From: Desulfobulbaceae bacterium | GTDB taxonomy: Bacteria > Desulfobacterota > Desulfobulbia > Desulfobulbales > Desulfurivibrionaceae | Length of the DNA: 25,740 nt | Reading direction: 5' to 3' | NCBI GenBank assembly: GCA_003517965.1 | Contig: DOZO01000045.1 | Span: 28,958 to 54,697 of the forward strand | Shown here: piece by piece, positions 13,137 through 21,757 of the stretch | Numbering within the stretch: position 1 is the first letter of the stretch | How the letters are laid out: each line of letters opens with the position of its first letter | Translations under genes and position numbers: made by a program | Notes under the pieces: generated by a model | Databases searched by the model: none | Told to the model about the DNA's origin: nothing | The model's input: the letters and a program-made list of their open reading frames with translations, nothing else

Positions 13137-15041
13137 ATGTCTCCACGTCACTTTGCCAGAATAAACAAGATTGATCCAGACGAGCTCAAAATGCTCAAAA
13201 AACGGATTGATATCGCTATGGCTGTGATTATTTTTTCTACCGCCCTGCTCGTAACCAGACTCTGGTATTTACAGATATATCGTGGCGATGAATATATAAA
13301 ACTTGCAGAAAAAAACCGTATCCGCATCCAGGAAGTTGCCGCCCCTCGTGGCAATCTCTTAGACCGAACTGGTGCGCCAATTATCACCAGCCGCCCCAGT
13401 TTCAACGTGGTCTGGAATCGAGAAGATGCCCCCAATCCTGATGCAGTCTTAAAAGATCTCGCCAGTATTCTCAAGGAAGATATCTCCGTTCTGCTGGACA
13501 AAATTCGGGCAGCCGCCGAAAATCCACGTTTCATGCTCATCAGGCTCAAGGAGGATATTGACTGGGACACCTTGACCACCATTGAAAACAAACACCTATC
13601 CCTTCCTGGAGTACGTATTGAGGTCGTCCCCTCCCGCGACTATCTTTATGGTGATTTTGCCTCACATCTCATAGGCTATATTGGTGAAATAAGCCCAACC
13701 GAACTTAAAGCAAATCGCTACAACAAGTACCAGAGCGGCGATCAGATTGGCAAACAGGGTATAGAAAAGATTTTCGACAAGTACCTCATGGGCGAAAAAG
13801 GCCGCACATATCTGGAAGTCGACGTTCACGGTTTTCAACAACGTCAGATGCAGACACAGGAACCTTTCCCCGGCAATGACCTGCACCTGACTCTCGACAT
13901 CGAGCTGCAACGCGCCGCAGAAGAAGCCATGGGCGATAAAGCCGGCGCCGTGGTGGTCATGGAAGTGAACACCGGCAATCTGCTGGTTATGTGCAGCACC
14001 CCTCTCTTGCCTCTCCAGGAATTTGTCGGCGGGATCAAGACACCAGTGTGGAACAAATTACTCCATGATCCGCTCAACCCTTTGCTTAACAAAACCATTC
14101 AGGGGCAGTATCCGCCCGGCTCCGTATTCAAGATCGTCACAGCCCTGGCGGCCATTTCCGAAGGGGTTATCAACCAGGACACCACCTTCTTCTGCAGCGG
14201 TTTCATTAATTTTGGCAACCGAAGGTTTGGCTGTTGGAAAAAAGGTGGGCACGGCACGGTGAACTTTCACCGTGCGCTGGTTGAATCATGCGATGTTTAT
14301 TTTTATTCAGTCGGCCAAAGACTAGGGATTGATAATATTGCCAAGTACGCCAACAGCCTTGGCCTGGGAAAGAAAACCGGGATCGAACTCGAACATGATA
14401 AAGGCGGTCTCATTCCTTCAACAGCATGGAAAAGACAGAGATACAAGGACAAATGGCATGAAGGGGAAACCCTCTCTGTTGCTATCGGTCAGGGCTATGT
14501 TTCAACCACCCCCCTGCAGCTCTGCCGGATGACGGCCGCTGTCGTCAATGGCGGCACCCTCTACCGGCCTCAAATGGTGCACAAAATTACGACCCCAGAC
14601 GGCAGGATCCTAAAATCATTTAGTCCGGTAAGCGAGGGGAAAATTATTGGCTCTGAGCATTCTCTCGCCCTCATCCGTGAGGCCCTGGTGGGAGTAGTCC
14701 ACGAACCGGGCGGCACCGCCAAGGTGGTAAGACTGCCGGATGTTTTTATCGGCGGTAAGACCGGCACCGCCCAGGTGGTACGTCTCGCCCAGAACGAAGG
14801 TCTGGGCGAACAAGCCATCCCTTATAAATATCGGGACCATGCCTGGTTTACCTCGTTTGCTCCTGCGGACAAACCTGAGATTGCCGTAACCGTGCTGGTG
14901 GAGCATGGACAGCACGGCGGCTCTGCAGCCGGCCCTGTCGCCAAGGCCGTGTACAAGCGTTATTTCGAACTGAAAAGCGGGAAGAAAACTGCGCCGGAAG
15001 AAGCCACCTCCCCGGTTGTCCCTGAGGAAAAGGAAGAATAA
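13137..15041 (+). CDS. mrdA: Penicillin-binding protein 2 (elongasome peptidoglycan D,D-transpeptidase)
   Basis: PBP2 cross-links peptidoglycan during lateral growth, paired with RodA. The 634-residue protein has one membrane helix (about 26-46), the class B dimerisation domain starting P-R-G-N-L-L-D-R, and the transpeptidase domain. The catalytic S-V-F-K is at 329-332, S-C-D at 384-386 stands in the SxN position (Asp in place of Asn is usual in PBP2), and K-T-G is at 541-543. ATG 13137 is preferred over an in-frame TTG at 13047, which would overlap mreD by 74 bp; AAGGGA lies 12 bases upstream of the ATG. It starts 16 bp after mreD and ends 1 bp before rodA. Confidence 0.96.
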   Translation: MSPRHFARINKIDPDELKMLKKRIDIAMAVIIFSTALLVTRLWYLQIYRGDEYIKLAEKNRIRIQEVAAPRGNLLDRTGAPIITSRPSFNVVWNREDAPNPDAVLKDLASILKEDISVLLDKIRAAAENPRFMLIRLKEDIDWDTLTTIENKHLSLPGVRIEVVPSRDYLYGDFASHLIGYIGEISPTELKANRYNKYQSGDQIGKQGIEKIFDKYLMGEKGRTYLEVDVHGFQQRQMQTQEPFPGNDLHLTLDIELQRAAEEAMGDKAGAVVVMEVNTGNLLVMCSTPLLPLQEFVGGIKTPVWNKLLHDPLNPLLNKTIQGQYPPGSVFKIVTALAAISEGVINQDTTFFCSGFINFGNRRFGCWKKGGHGTVNFHRALVESCDVYFYSVGQRLGIDNIAKYANSLGLGKKTGIELEHDKGGLIPSTAWKRQRYKDKWHEGETLSVAIGQGYVSTTPLQLCRMTAAVVNGGTLYRPQMVHKITTPDGRILKSFSPVSEGKIIGSEHSLALIREALVGVVHEPGGTAKVVRLPDVFIGGKTGTAQVVRLAQNEGLGEQAIPYKYRDHAWFTSFAPADKPEIAVTVLVEHGQHGGSAAGPVAKAVYKRYFELKSGKKTAPEEATSPVVPEEKEE

Positions 15042-15042
15042 C

Positions 15043-16155
15043 ATGCTCCGTTTTGACCGACGTCTTTTGCTTAATTTCGATTTGGTTCTACTCGGGGCTG
15101 TGCTTGTTGTTGCCCTGATCGGCCTGGCCAATCTCTACAGTTCCACCCATCTCTACACCAATGTTGGCGTCCCCCTGTATTTTAAGGAACTCACCTATTA
15201 TCTAATGGGCGCAGCCATCATCCTGCTCATCATCAGCTGCGACTACAGAGTGCTGCTCACCCTGAATTACCCTTTATATGCCTTGATGATCCTCCTGCTC
15301 TTATTCGCTCTTGTCTTCGGTAAAAATATCAGTGGAGCCCAACGCTGGATTAATCTCGGGTTTTTCCGCCTCCAACCTTCGGAGCCAGCCAAGCTCATTC
15401 TGGTCATCACCCTGGCCAGTTACTATTACCGCAAAGATACCGGCAGAGGCTTCGGCTTGCTCGATTTGGCCATTCCAGCTCTGCTGACCGGGCTGCCCTT
15501 TATACTCATCGCCAAACAGCCAGATCTCGGTACCGGCCTTCTCCTGGTTTTTGTTTTTGCTTCCATGACCATATTCGTCAAGCTACAACGAACCACACTG
15601 GCAACCATTCTGTGCGGCGGCCTCGCTTTCATCCCCATTGGCTGGAAGTTCTTTCTCAAGCCTTACCAGCGCCAGCGGGTTGAAACCTTTCTCAATCCAG
15701 AAAATGACCCCTTGGGCACAGGTTATCACATCATCCAGTCAAAAATTGCCGTGGGTAGCGGTCGGATCATAGGCAAAGGGTATCTGCAAGGAACTCAGGG
15801 ACAGCTTGATTTTCTCCCGGAACGGCACACCGATTTCGCTTTTTCGGTCTGGGCTGAGGAGTGGGGCTTTTTGGGCTCTTTTACTCTGATTATCTGCTAT
15901 TTTTTCATGATCCTCTGGGGCCTGAATATTGCCATCTCTGCCAGGGATAAATTTGGGGTGCTGCTTGCCTTTGGTGTTGTCTCGCTCATCTTCTGGCAGG
16001 CGTTCATCAACCTTGCCATGGTCATGGGCCTGCTCCCCGTGGTGGGAGTGCCCCTGCCACTTTTCAGCTATGGTGGATCTTCACTGCTAACCAACCTGGC
16101 AGGTCTCGGCATCCTGATGAATATTCGGATGCGCCGATTTATGGGGACAAGTTGA
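15043..16155 (+). CDS. rodA: Peptidoglycan glycosyltransferase RodA (SEDS family)
   Basis: RodA polymerises lipid II into glycan strands during elongation and works as a complex with PBP2, encoded 1 bp upstream. This 370-residue polytopic membrane protein has about ten hydrophobic segments. Family motifs are G-A-Q-R-W-I-N-L-G, Q-P-S-E-P-A-K, K-Q-P-D-L-G-T-G, and L-P-E-R-H-T-D-F-A-F-S-V with the essential Asp. Near the C-terminus are G-L-L-P-V-V-G-V-P-L-P-L-F-S-Y-G-G-S-S. ATG 15043, with a GAGGAAAAGGAAG ribosome site inside the end of mrdA, is preferred over an in-frame TTG at 15016. This ends the rod-shape operon; no terminator was seen in the 35 bp before the convergent hemH. Confidence 0.97.
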   Translation: MLRFDRRLLLNFDLVLLGAVLVVALIGLANLYSSTHLYTNVGVPLYFKELTYYLMGAAIILLIISCDYRVLLTLNYPLYALMILLLLFALVFGKNISGAQRWINLGFFRLQPSEPAKLILVITLASYYYRKDTGRGFGLLDLAIPALLTGLPFILIAKQPDLGTGLLLVFVFASMTIFVKLQRTTLATILCGGLAFIPIGWKFFLKPYQRQRVETFLNPENDPLGTGYHIIQSKIAVGSGRIIGKGYLQGTQGQLDFLPERHTDFAFSVWAEEWGFLGSFTLIICYFFMILWGLNIAISARDKFGVLLAFGVVSLIFWQAFINLAMVMGLLPVVGVPLPLFSYGGSSLLTNLAGLGILMNIRMRRFMGTS

Positions 16156-16190
16156 TAACAACGCAGATGCTGGATTGCGGGACGATTACT

Positions 16191-17156
16191 TTACCGCCAG
16201 CCTTTCTGCCGACAAGCGGCATAAACAAGAGCACCCAGTCCCCGAATAAATGCGGGTCTGGTGTTCAAAGAGGCTGTGCGCTCAAGCCGCATTCCTAAAG
16301 AAGTGGCCAGTTCCCAATACTGAATGTCGATTTCATAAAGAGTTTCCACATGATCTGAAACAAAGCTAATAGGCATTATGAGGATATTCCGGCAACCCTT
16401 GACAGCCAGTCGCTCCAGCATCTCAGGGGTAGAAGGGGAAAGCCACTCCACCGGCCCGCTGCGGCTCTGGAAACAGAGACGGCCTTTAAGACCGATGATC
16501 TTCTCCACGGCGGCAATGGTCCGCCTGATCTGCTCCAGATACGGATCACCCTCCCTGATAAAAGAAACCGGCAGACTGTGCGCACTGTAAACCAGCTGTA
16601 CCGGTTCTTCACCAAATCCTGCCATCCCTTCCCGAATGCTTTCCGCCAGACACTCAACATATTCCGCTTGTTCCGGCCATTCTCTGATTTCGGCAAGCTC
16701 GAACTGCCCCGATACAGCAACAGCCTGGCGCAATTCTTCCAGGGAGGAACCAGTGGTGGCACGGGAATAATGGGGATACAAGGTTAAGGCCACAATGCGG
16801 CGAACCCCGGCTTTGGCAAATTCTGCCAGGGCAATCTCTGCCCCTGGTCGCCAATAGCGCATGGCCATACGCACCCTGAAATCACCCTCAGAGACCAGAA
16901 CCTTTTCCAACGCCTGGGCCTGCTCGCCGGTGATCCGCGCTAATGGTGAACCACCGCCGATCAACCTGTAGGCCTCCCGACTCTTAGGCGCTCGTTTAGC
17001 CGCGATCCTGCTGGCAATGAATTTCTGCAAAAATGGGAAGGGAGAAAGCCGGATAATCTTACGGTCAGAGAAGAGATTGATCAGAAATGGTTCGACATCG
17101 GCCAGCGTTTCAGGCCCGCCGAGGTTAAGGAGAACAACACCGATGGTCTCAGCCAC
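16191..17156 (-). CDS. hemH: Ferrochelatase HemH
   Basis: HemH inserts Fe2+ into protoporphyrin IX or coproporphyrin III, depending on the branch used. At 321 residues it has the bacterial length. It starts G-V-V-L-L-N-L-G-G-P. His193 (V-Y-S-A-H-S-L-P) and Glu271 (S-D-H-V-E-T-L-Y-E-I-D) are the metal-binding catalytic residues. The start is GTG at 17156 with a strong GGAGGTGA ribosome site, which lies inside the end of the upstream HD gene; the two genes overlap by 8 bp, implying translational coupling. Last gene of the minus-strand heme cluster. Confidence 0.96.
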   Translation of the reverse strand: MAETIGVVLLNLGGPETLADVEPFLINLFSDRKIIRLSPFPFLQKFIASRIAAKRAPKSREAYRLIGGGSPLARITGEQAQALEKVLVSEGDFRVRMAMRYWRPGAEIALAEFAKAGVRRIVALTLYPHYSRATTGSSLEELRQAVAVSGQFELAEIREWPEQAEYVECLAESIREGMAGFGEEPVQLVYSAHSLPVSFIREGDPYLEQIRRTIAAVEKIIGLKGRLCFQSRSGPVEWLSPSTPEMLERLAVKGCRNILIMPISFVSDHVETLYEIDIQYWELATSLGMRLERTASLNTRPAFIRGLGALVYAACRQKGWR

Positions 17157-17730
17157 TACTCACCTCCGGCAAACCGTAAAGTACGCTTTGTTGCACCAGT
17201 TCAGCCACTGCCTCCGGCACAAAGTCGAGCAGACAAAACAGCCTTTTTTCAACAAGCCGAGCCTGACTAAAATTATCCCTTATCCGCTGGTGCATGGCCT
17301 TGTCTCCTTTGCTGTAACGCTCAAGAACATAGGCCTGCCGCGCGTCCAGATCAACCACCAAGTCGTGGAGTACCCGTTTGTCTGAGTAATAAACAATTTC
17401 CTTTTCGGCGCACCGCTCCGGCAGACCGTCCTGCAACATCACATGCTGACCAACGATTTCAGCCAGTTCATCAAAGCCGTGCGCAAGACAGATAGCCCGG
17501 CCCAGTTCATCATGGCGTAACTCATTTACACCCAGAGCCTGAGTTTTGGCAATATCATGCAGCAGAGCCCCAGAAACAATAAGCTCAAGGGAAAGATCAA
17601 GCCCGGCCTGAATCAACGACGTCCCAATAAGACCGGCCACCCGACCGACCATCAGGGAATGGGCCCGGATATTGGCCAGCATTCCGTAACGTTCCATCAT
17701 GGCCAGGCACTGTTCAACCGGGGGGATCAT
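17149..17730 (-). CDS. HD-domain phosphohydrolase
   Basis: This is a 193-residue protein with an HD metal-dependent phosphohydrolase domain: His24 (R-A-H-S), His58-Asp59 in L-L-H-D-I-A-K, and a downstream acidic residue complete the metal site. The C-terminal third is helical and may mediate oligomerisation. HD proteins of this size hydrolyse nucleotides or cyclic dinucleotides; the substrate here is unknown. It lies between hemE (6 bp gap) and hemH (8 bp overlap), so it is expressed with heme enzymes. Whether it belongs to the pathway or only shares the operon is not clear. Confidence 0.85.
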   Translation of the reverse strand: MIPPVEQCLAMMERYGMLANIRAHSLMVGRVAGLIGTSLIQAGLDLSLELIVSGALLHDIAKTQALGVNELRHDELGRAICLAHGFDELAEIVGQHVMLQDGLPERCAEKEIVYYSDKRVLHDLVVDLDARQAYVLERYSKGDKAMHQRIRDNFSQARLVEKRLFCLLDFVPEAVAELVQQSVLYGLPEVSSG

Positions 17731-17736
17731 CAGATC

Positions 17737-18774
17737 TTATTTCCCCCTGCTCAGCCGATGCACCGCCTCAACAAAAAATCTGGCCTGTTCCGGTGGGATC
17801 TCCGGAACAATGCCGTGACCGAGGTTGAAGATATGCCCCCGTGCGCCTTTGGCCTGAGCAAGGATATCTTGAATCAACCGCTCCATCTTAGCCGGCGGTA
17901 GCAGGAGAGCTATGGGGTCCATGTTGCCCTGGAGCGACACCCTTTGCCCCACCACCTTCACCGCCTCGTCTAAAGGCAACCGCCAGTCAAGGCCGATCAC
18001 ATCAGCTCCGCTTTCAAGAGACTGAGGCAGCAACGTCGCCCCATTGTTGGCGAAATAAATGATAGGCACCGTGACGCCGCTCTCCTTTAGCGCCGCGATG
18101 ATCCGCTTTACATAAGGAATAGCAAACTCGGCAAAATCGTTTGGCGCCAGGACTCCGGCCCAGGAATCAAAGATCTGCAGGGCCTGAGCCCCGGCTGCGG
18201 CCTGAGCCTTGAGATACTCGATCGTACAATCGGTAATCTTGTTCAACAGGTCGCGGTAAAGCTCCGGGTCCGTAAACATCATCTTCTTGGTTAGAAAATA
18301 ATTCTTCGACGAGCCACCCTCGATGAGATAGGTAGCCAGGGTGAAGGGCGCTCCAGAAAAACCGATGAGCGGCACCCGGTCTGCCAGCTCTCGACGCAGG
18401 ATACGGATAGTATCCATAACATAGCCAAGCTCAGTCTCAGGATCGGGCACATGCAGCTTCTCCATCCCGGCCCGATCCCGGATCGGCTCAAGAAAAACCG
18501 GCCCTCGATTCTCATGAAATTCGAGAGGCGCGCCCATTTTTTCGAGCGGCACCAGGATATCGGAAAACAGGATCGCCGCATCAACCCCCAAAATATCCAC
18601 GGGTTGGATAGTTACTTCCGCCGCAGCCTCCGGGGTCTTGCACATCTCCAGAAAGGTGTATTTGCTGCGGACCGCGTGGTACTGGGGTAGATAACGGCCC
18701 GCCTGCCGCATAAGCCAGACCGGGGTATAATCCACCGCTTCTCCACGGCAGGCCTTCAAAAAAGTATCGTTCAT
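17737..18774 (-). CDS. hemE: Uroporphyrinogen decarboxylase HemE
   Basis: HemE removes four carboxyl groups from uroporphyrinogen III to give coproporphyrinogen III. The protein has 345 residues, with the family signature W-L-M-R-Q-A-G-R-Y-L-P near the start, then F-S-D-I-L-V-P and S-G-A-P-F-T-L-A-T-Y. G-L-D-W-R and L-Q-G-N-M-D-P near the C-terminus are also typical. An in-frame ATG six codons earlier (18792) exists, but TTGGAG lies ideally for the ATG at 18774, so the shorter form is chosen. It lies 81 bp downstream of ahbD and 6 bp upstream of the HD gene. A five-codon frame with its own AAGGAGG precedes it (18803-18820). Confidence 0.95.
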   Translation of the reverse strand: MNDTFLKACRGEAVDYTPVWLMRQAGRYLPQYHAVRSKYTFLEMCKTPEAAAEVTIQPVDILGVDAAILFSDILVPLEKMGAPLEFHENRGPVFLEPIRDRAGMEKLHVPDPETELGYVMDTIRILRRELADRVPLIGFSGAPFTLATYLIEGGSSKNYFLTKKMMFTDPELYRDLLNKITDCTIEYLKAQAAAGAQALQIFDSWAGVLAPNDFAEFAIPYVKRIIAALKESGVTVPIIYFANNGATLLPQSLESGADVIGLDWRLPLDEAVKVVGQRVSLQGNMDPIALLLPPAKMERLIQDILAQAKGARGHIFNLGHGIVPEIPPEQARFFVEAVHRLSRGK

Positions 18775-18802
18775 TACGTTCTCCAAGTGCATAAGTAAGG
18801 AA

Positions 18803-18820
18803 TCAGCATAACCCGTCCAT
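18803..18820 (-). other. Five-codon mini-ORF with strong ribosome site upstream of hemE
   Basis: Between ahbD and hemE, AAGGAGGGGC is followed by ATG and four more sense codons (M-D-G-L-C) and then TGA. The ribosome site is stronger than that of hemE itself. It could be a leader peptide or a coupling device, or chance. There is no visible attenuator hairpin with it. Confidence 0.25.
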
Positions 18821-18855
18821 GCCCCTCCTTATTTTTTTTATCTGTCTTCTGAATC

Positions 18856-19917
18856 CTATTTTCTCATCTTCACAGGTACATAGGTACAATAAGGCTCCTC
18901 AGCCATATAGTCACCAGTCACCGCATAGGCCCTGGCCCGGCAGCCCCCGCAGACATTGACATACTCGCAGGAACCGCAACGGCCCTTGTAGGCCTTAAAG
19001 GTTCGCAGGTCATGAAAAAGCTCCGATTTATCCCAGATCTCCCTGAAAGATTTTTCACGGATATTTCCCGCAGCCAGGGGGAAATAGCTGCATGGCAGCA
19101 CATTACCATCAACATCGATCAGGGAGATAAGCTGACCAGCCAGACAGCCCTTGGAACCGCCAGTAGAAAATTGCAGGGTACGCCGCTGATAATCATCGCC
19201 CTGTTCCTTAGACTGCTGAAGCACGACCCGATAATAATTCGGAGCGCAAGTGGGCCGAACCAGAATATCTTTTTCACCCTTTTCCATCTCATAATGCCAA
19301 ATCAGGAGCTTCTCGTAATCCTCCGGGGCGATTAATTCCTCCATAATATCCTCGCCCCGACCGGTGGGCACGATCATGAACATGTACCAGGCCGTAGCCC
19401 CAATTTCCTTGGCCAGCTGGTAGATCTTCGGGATTTCATCCTGGTTGCGCTTGGTAAAGGAAGAATTGATCAGAAAGGAGATCCCGTTCTCCTTGAAAAG
19501 CCTGGCCGCATTGAGTGTTCCGGCAAAAGCACCGGGCTGGCAGCGAAAATCATCATGTACTTCGGCACTGGCCCCGTCCAGACTAAGGGAAACCATTTTG
19601 ATTCCGGCTTCCTTGATCTTGACGCAGACCTCCTGGGTCACCAGGGTGCCGTTGGTGGCCAAACACATGCGCAACCCAAGACTATTGCCATAAGTGGCAA
19701 TCTCAAACACATCCGACCGCAAAAGGGGTTCGCCACCAGAAAGCACCACCACCGGCTTGCCGCAGGAGGCGATATCATCAAGAACCCGCCTGGCCTCGTT
19801 CAGAGTAAAATCAGGATGACCTTTAGCCTCAAGCCCTGAAGAAGAGCGGCAATGAACACACTTGAGATTGCAGCGCCTGGTGATCTCCCAGGCTATCCAT
19901 TTTGGTTCAAATTCCAC
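18856..19917 (-). CDS. ahbD: Radical SAM/SPASM heme-synthesis protein, AhbD-like (Fe-coproporphyrin III decarboxylase)
   Basis: This 353-residue protein has Cys16, Cys20 and Cys23 (R-C-N-L-K-C-V-H-C) for the SAM cluster, L-S-G-G-E-P-L for SAM binding, and a cysteine-rich SPASM end (C-G-S-C-E-Y-V-N-V-C-G-G-C-R-A-R-A-Y). T-C-A-P-N-Y-Y-R and G-D-Y-M-A-E-E-P-Y-C match what I know of AhbD, which oxidatively decarboxylates two propionates of Fe-coproporphyrin III to give heme b in sulfate reducers and archaea. NirJ and AhbC are related alternatives. The start is GTG 19917 with GAGGT six bases upstream. It precedes hemE on the same strand. Family membership is firm; the AhbD assignment is likely but not certain. 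Confidence 0.78.
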   Translation of the reverse strand: MEFEPKWIAWEITRRCNLKCVHCRSSSGLEAKGHPDFTLNEARRVLDDIASCGKPVVVLSGGEPLLRSDVFEIATYGNSLGLRMCLATNGTLVTQEVCVKIKEAGIKMVSLSLDGASAEVHDDFRCQPGAFAGTLNAARLFKENGISFLINSSFTKRNQDEIPKIYQLAKEIGATAWYMFMIVPTGRGEDIMEELIAPEDYEKLLIWHYEMEKGEKDILVRPTCAPNYYRVVLQQSKEQGDDYQRRTLQFSTGGSKGCLAGQLISLIDVDGNVLPCSYFPLAAGNIREKSFREIWDKSELFHDLRTFKAYKGRCGSCEYVNVCGGCRARAYAVTGDYMAEEPYCTYVPVKMRK

Positions 19918-19969
19918 AGTTGGACCTCACGATATTTAAGACAAGCCGTATCACCGGCATGACGGGCTT

Positions 19970-19997
19970 ACTATACCCAGCGCCGCTAAAAGAACAA
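19970..19997 (-). promoter_or_regulatory. Possible promoter of the ahbD-hemE-HD-hemH operon
   Basis: On the minus strand TTGTTC (19997-19992) and TATAGT (19975-19970) are 16 bp apart, about 50 bp upstream of the ahbD GTG. The -10 matches 5 of 6 and the -35 matches 3 of 6. No other candidate was as good. Confidence 0.35.
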
Positions 19998-20071
19998 GCA
20001 GGTATTGATAGTGTAACAGAAAATCATCATCGTCCACCAAGGTACCAAAAATTGCCGATACCCTTGGCATT

Positions 20072-20203
20072 GTAACCGTTCAGCAGTGCCCCAGATGCGC
20101 GTGTCAATCGTCGGCAGCAGTGCCGACACAGAGGTCGGCGAAGTGTGCTATTGCACATGAGCAGACCGATGACAAAGCAGGTGGGGTGTTGCTGAACGCT
20201 TAC
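20072..20203. repeat. MITE-like palindromic intergenic repeat, copy 1
   Basis: The ends form terminal inverted repeats: GTAACCGTTCAGCA at 20072 and its near-complement ending at 20203, agreeing at 21 of 27 positions. Inside are hairpins GTCGGCA/TGCCGAC (20110-20127) and TGTGC/GCACA (20144-20157), the latter within a larger stem GGTCGGC/GCAGACC. The 46-bp core 20123-20168 matches the reverse complement of 25682-25727 at 42 positions. There is no ORF. The TAA stop of the PhoH gene lies inside its right end. It looks like a non-autonomous mobile or REP/BIME-like element. Confidence 0.75.
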
Positions 20204-21519
20204 AGAAAATCCGCTGCCACTGCGGCCAACTCACTCCGTTCGCTTTTGCGCAAGGTGATGTGCCCGTGAATCTTCTGCTCTTTCAGACGTTCAACCGCGT
20301 AGGTCAAGCCGTTGCTGCTACTGTCAAGATAGGGGTTGTCAATCTGGTCTGGATCGCCGGTGAGCACCATCTTGGTGCCTTCTCCGGCCCGGCTGATAAT
20401 GGTTTTCACCTCGTGCGGCGTTAAGTTCTGCGCCTCGTCCACAATCACAAACTGCTTAGGGATGGAGCGGCCCCGGATATAGGTTAATGCCTCCAGCTCA
20501 ACCACATGGGCCAGCAGTAGCTTATCCACCTTCTGTTTGGCCGATTGGTCTGTTTCGTGCTCCTTGCGCCTGGGGCCATCGGCCATCAGATAGGTGAGAT
20601 TATCGAAGATAGGCTGCATCCAGTGGGCCAGCTTCTCATCCTTGTCGCCGGGCATGTAACCCAAATCCTTACCCATGGGGATGATAGGACGGGAAACCAG
20701 AATCCGGTCGTAGCGCTTGAGGCTGATCACGCATTCCAGGGCTGCGGCCAGGGCCAGCAAGGTTTTGCCGGTGCCCGCCTGACCCACCAAGGTCACCAGC
20801 TGGATGGCCGGATCCATCAACAGCTCAAAGGCGATGCGTTGTTCCTTACTGCGTGAACGGATATTCCAGACGGTTTCATATTCATCGCGCAGTGGCCCAA
20901 GCATTTCACTGCCCTGGGCACGGGTGAGGGCGGTATGTTTTTCATCCGCTTCGTCGCGCAGCAGAACAAACTCATTAGGCATCAAGTTGAGACCTTCAGT
21001 AGGCAACTGCTTATTCTGATAATATTCGTTGATCACACTACCCGGCACCAGCATTTCTCTCTGGCCCTGGTAAAGTTCGTCAATATTCACCTTCTGTTTC
21101 TCAAAATCCATTACCTCAAGGCCCAGGGCGTCGGCCTTTAGCCGGGCGTTAATGTCCTTGGAAACAAAAATGACCTTTTCCCCCTGTTTGAACAGAGTAA
21201 AAGCTACAGCCAGAATCCGGTTGTCAGGCAGCTGCATATCAAGGCCAGGATCAAGACATCTGTCCTTTTCCATGTAAATCATCAAAGCGCCGCCGCCGTT
21301 CATGGGCACCCCTTCACCCAGTTTGCCCTTCTGACGCAGATCATCAAGCTGACGAATCACATGCCGGGCATTGCGGCCCAGCTCGTCGTTATGACTCTTG
21401 AACTTATCCAGCTCCTCAATGACCGAGATAGGCAAAACCACGGTATTGTCGGCAAAGGAGGTGATGGAATCGGCGTTATGCAAGAGAACGTTGGTATCGA
21501 GAACAAAGTATTTTTTCAA
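20200..21519 (-). CDS. PIN domain - PhoH-like ATPase fusion (YlaK type)
   Basis: This 439-residue protein has an N-terminal PIN ribonuclease domain (first Asp in Y-F-V-L-D-T-N-V-L-L, then E-E-L-D, then D-N-R-I-L-A-V-A with the third acidic residue). A C-terminal PhoH ATPase domain follows, with Walker A G-Q-A-G-T-G-K-T near 246-253 and Walker B V-I-V-D-E-A-Q-N. Such PhoH2-like proteins act as ATP-driven RNA unwinding nucleases; the biological role is poorly known. The start is taken as TTG 21519, because AGGAG lies seven bases upstream and translation then begins M-K-K-Y-F-V-L-D-T-N; the longer frame from 21558 adds a non-conserved stretch. The stop codon lies in the end of the repeat 20072-20203. 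Confidence 0.9.
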   Translation of the reverse strand: MKKYFVLDTNVLLHNADSITSFADNTVVLPISVIEELDKFKSHNDELGRNARHVIRQLDDLRQKGKLGEGVPMNGGGALMIYMEKDRCLDPGLDMQLPDNRILAVAFTLFKQGEKVIFVSKDINARLKADALGLEVMDFEKQKVNIDELYQGQREMLVPGSVINEYYQNKQLPTEGLNLMPNEFVLLRDEADEKHTALTRAQGSEMLGPLRDEYETVWNIRSRSKEQRIAFELLMDPAIQLVTLVGQAGTGKTLLALAAALECVISLKRYDRILVSRPIIPMGKDLGYMPGDKDEKLAHWMQPIFDNLTYLMADGPRRKEHETDQSAKQKVDKLLLAHVVELEALTYIRGRSIPKQFVIVDEAQNLTPHEVKTIISRAGEGTKMVLTGDPDQIDNPYLDSSSNGLTYAVERLKEQKIHGHITLRKSERSELAAVAADFL

Positions 21520-21757
21520 GGGAGGACTCCTGAATTGGATGGTCTGGTCTAAGCACAACCAGTAGTTTAGAGCAAGGTAGCCGGTTCAACGACCTGTTGG
21601 CAAGGGAAATGATACCGATCGTCTTGATACATCCTTGATGGTTTTCGCCCACCTTTTAACCACACCTTGATACCGATTACGCTATAATGACTACAACAAG
21701 AAACAACCGCCCCGGGCGGACCATGACGGAACACCATAAGGAGGAAAAACACCTACC
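21520..21757. promoter_or_regulatory. Divergent PhoH/kdp control region
   Basis: A perfect TATAAT box lies at 21683-21688 upstream of kdpA, but no matching -35 is visible at 16-18 bp, which would fit an activator-dependent promoter. TGATACCGAT occurs twice (21610-21619 and 21668-21677), a candidate binding site pair. The leader has a CCGCC/GGCGG hairpin (21707-21719). A 12-codon frame (21723-21761) ends in a TGA overlapping the kdpA ATG. No kdpF-like hydrophobic peptide was found. Control by KdpDE is known for kdp operons, but neither gene is in the window. Confidence 0.45.
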
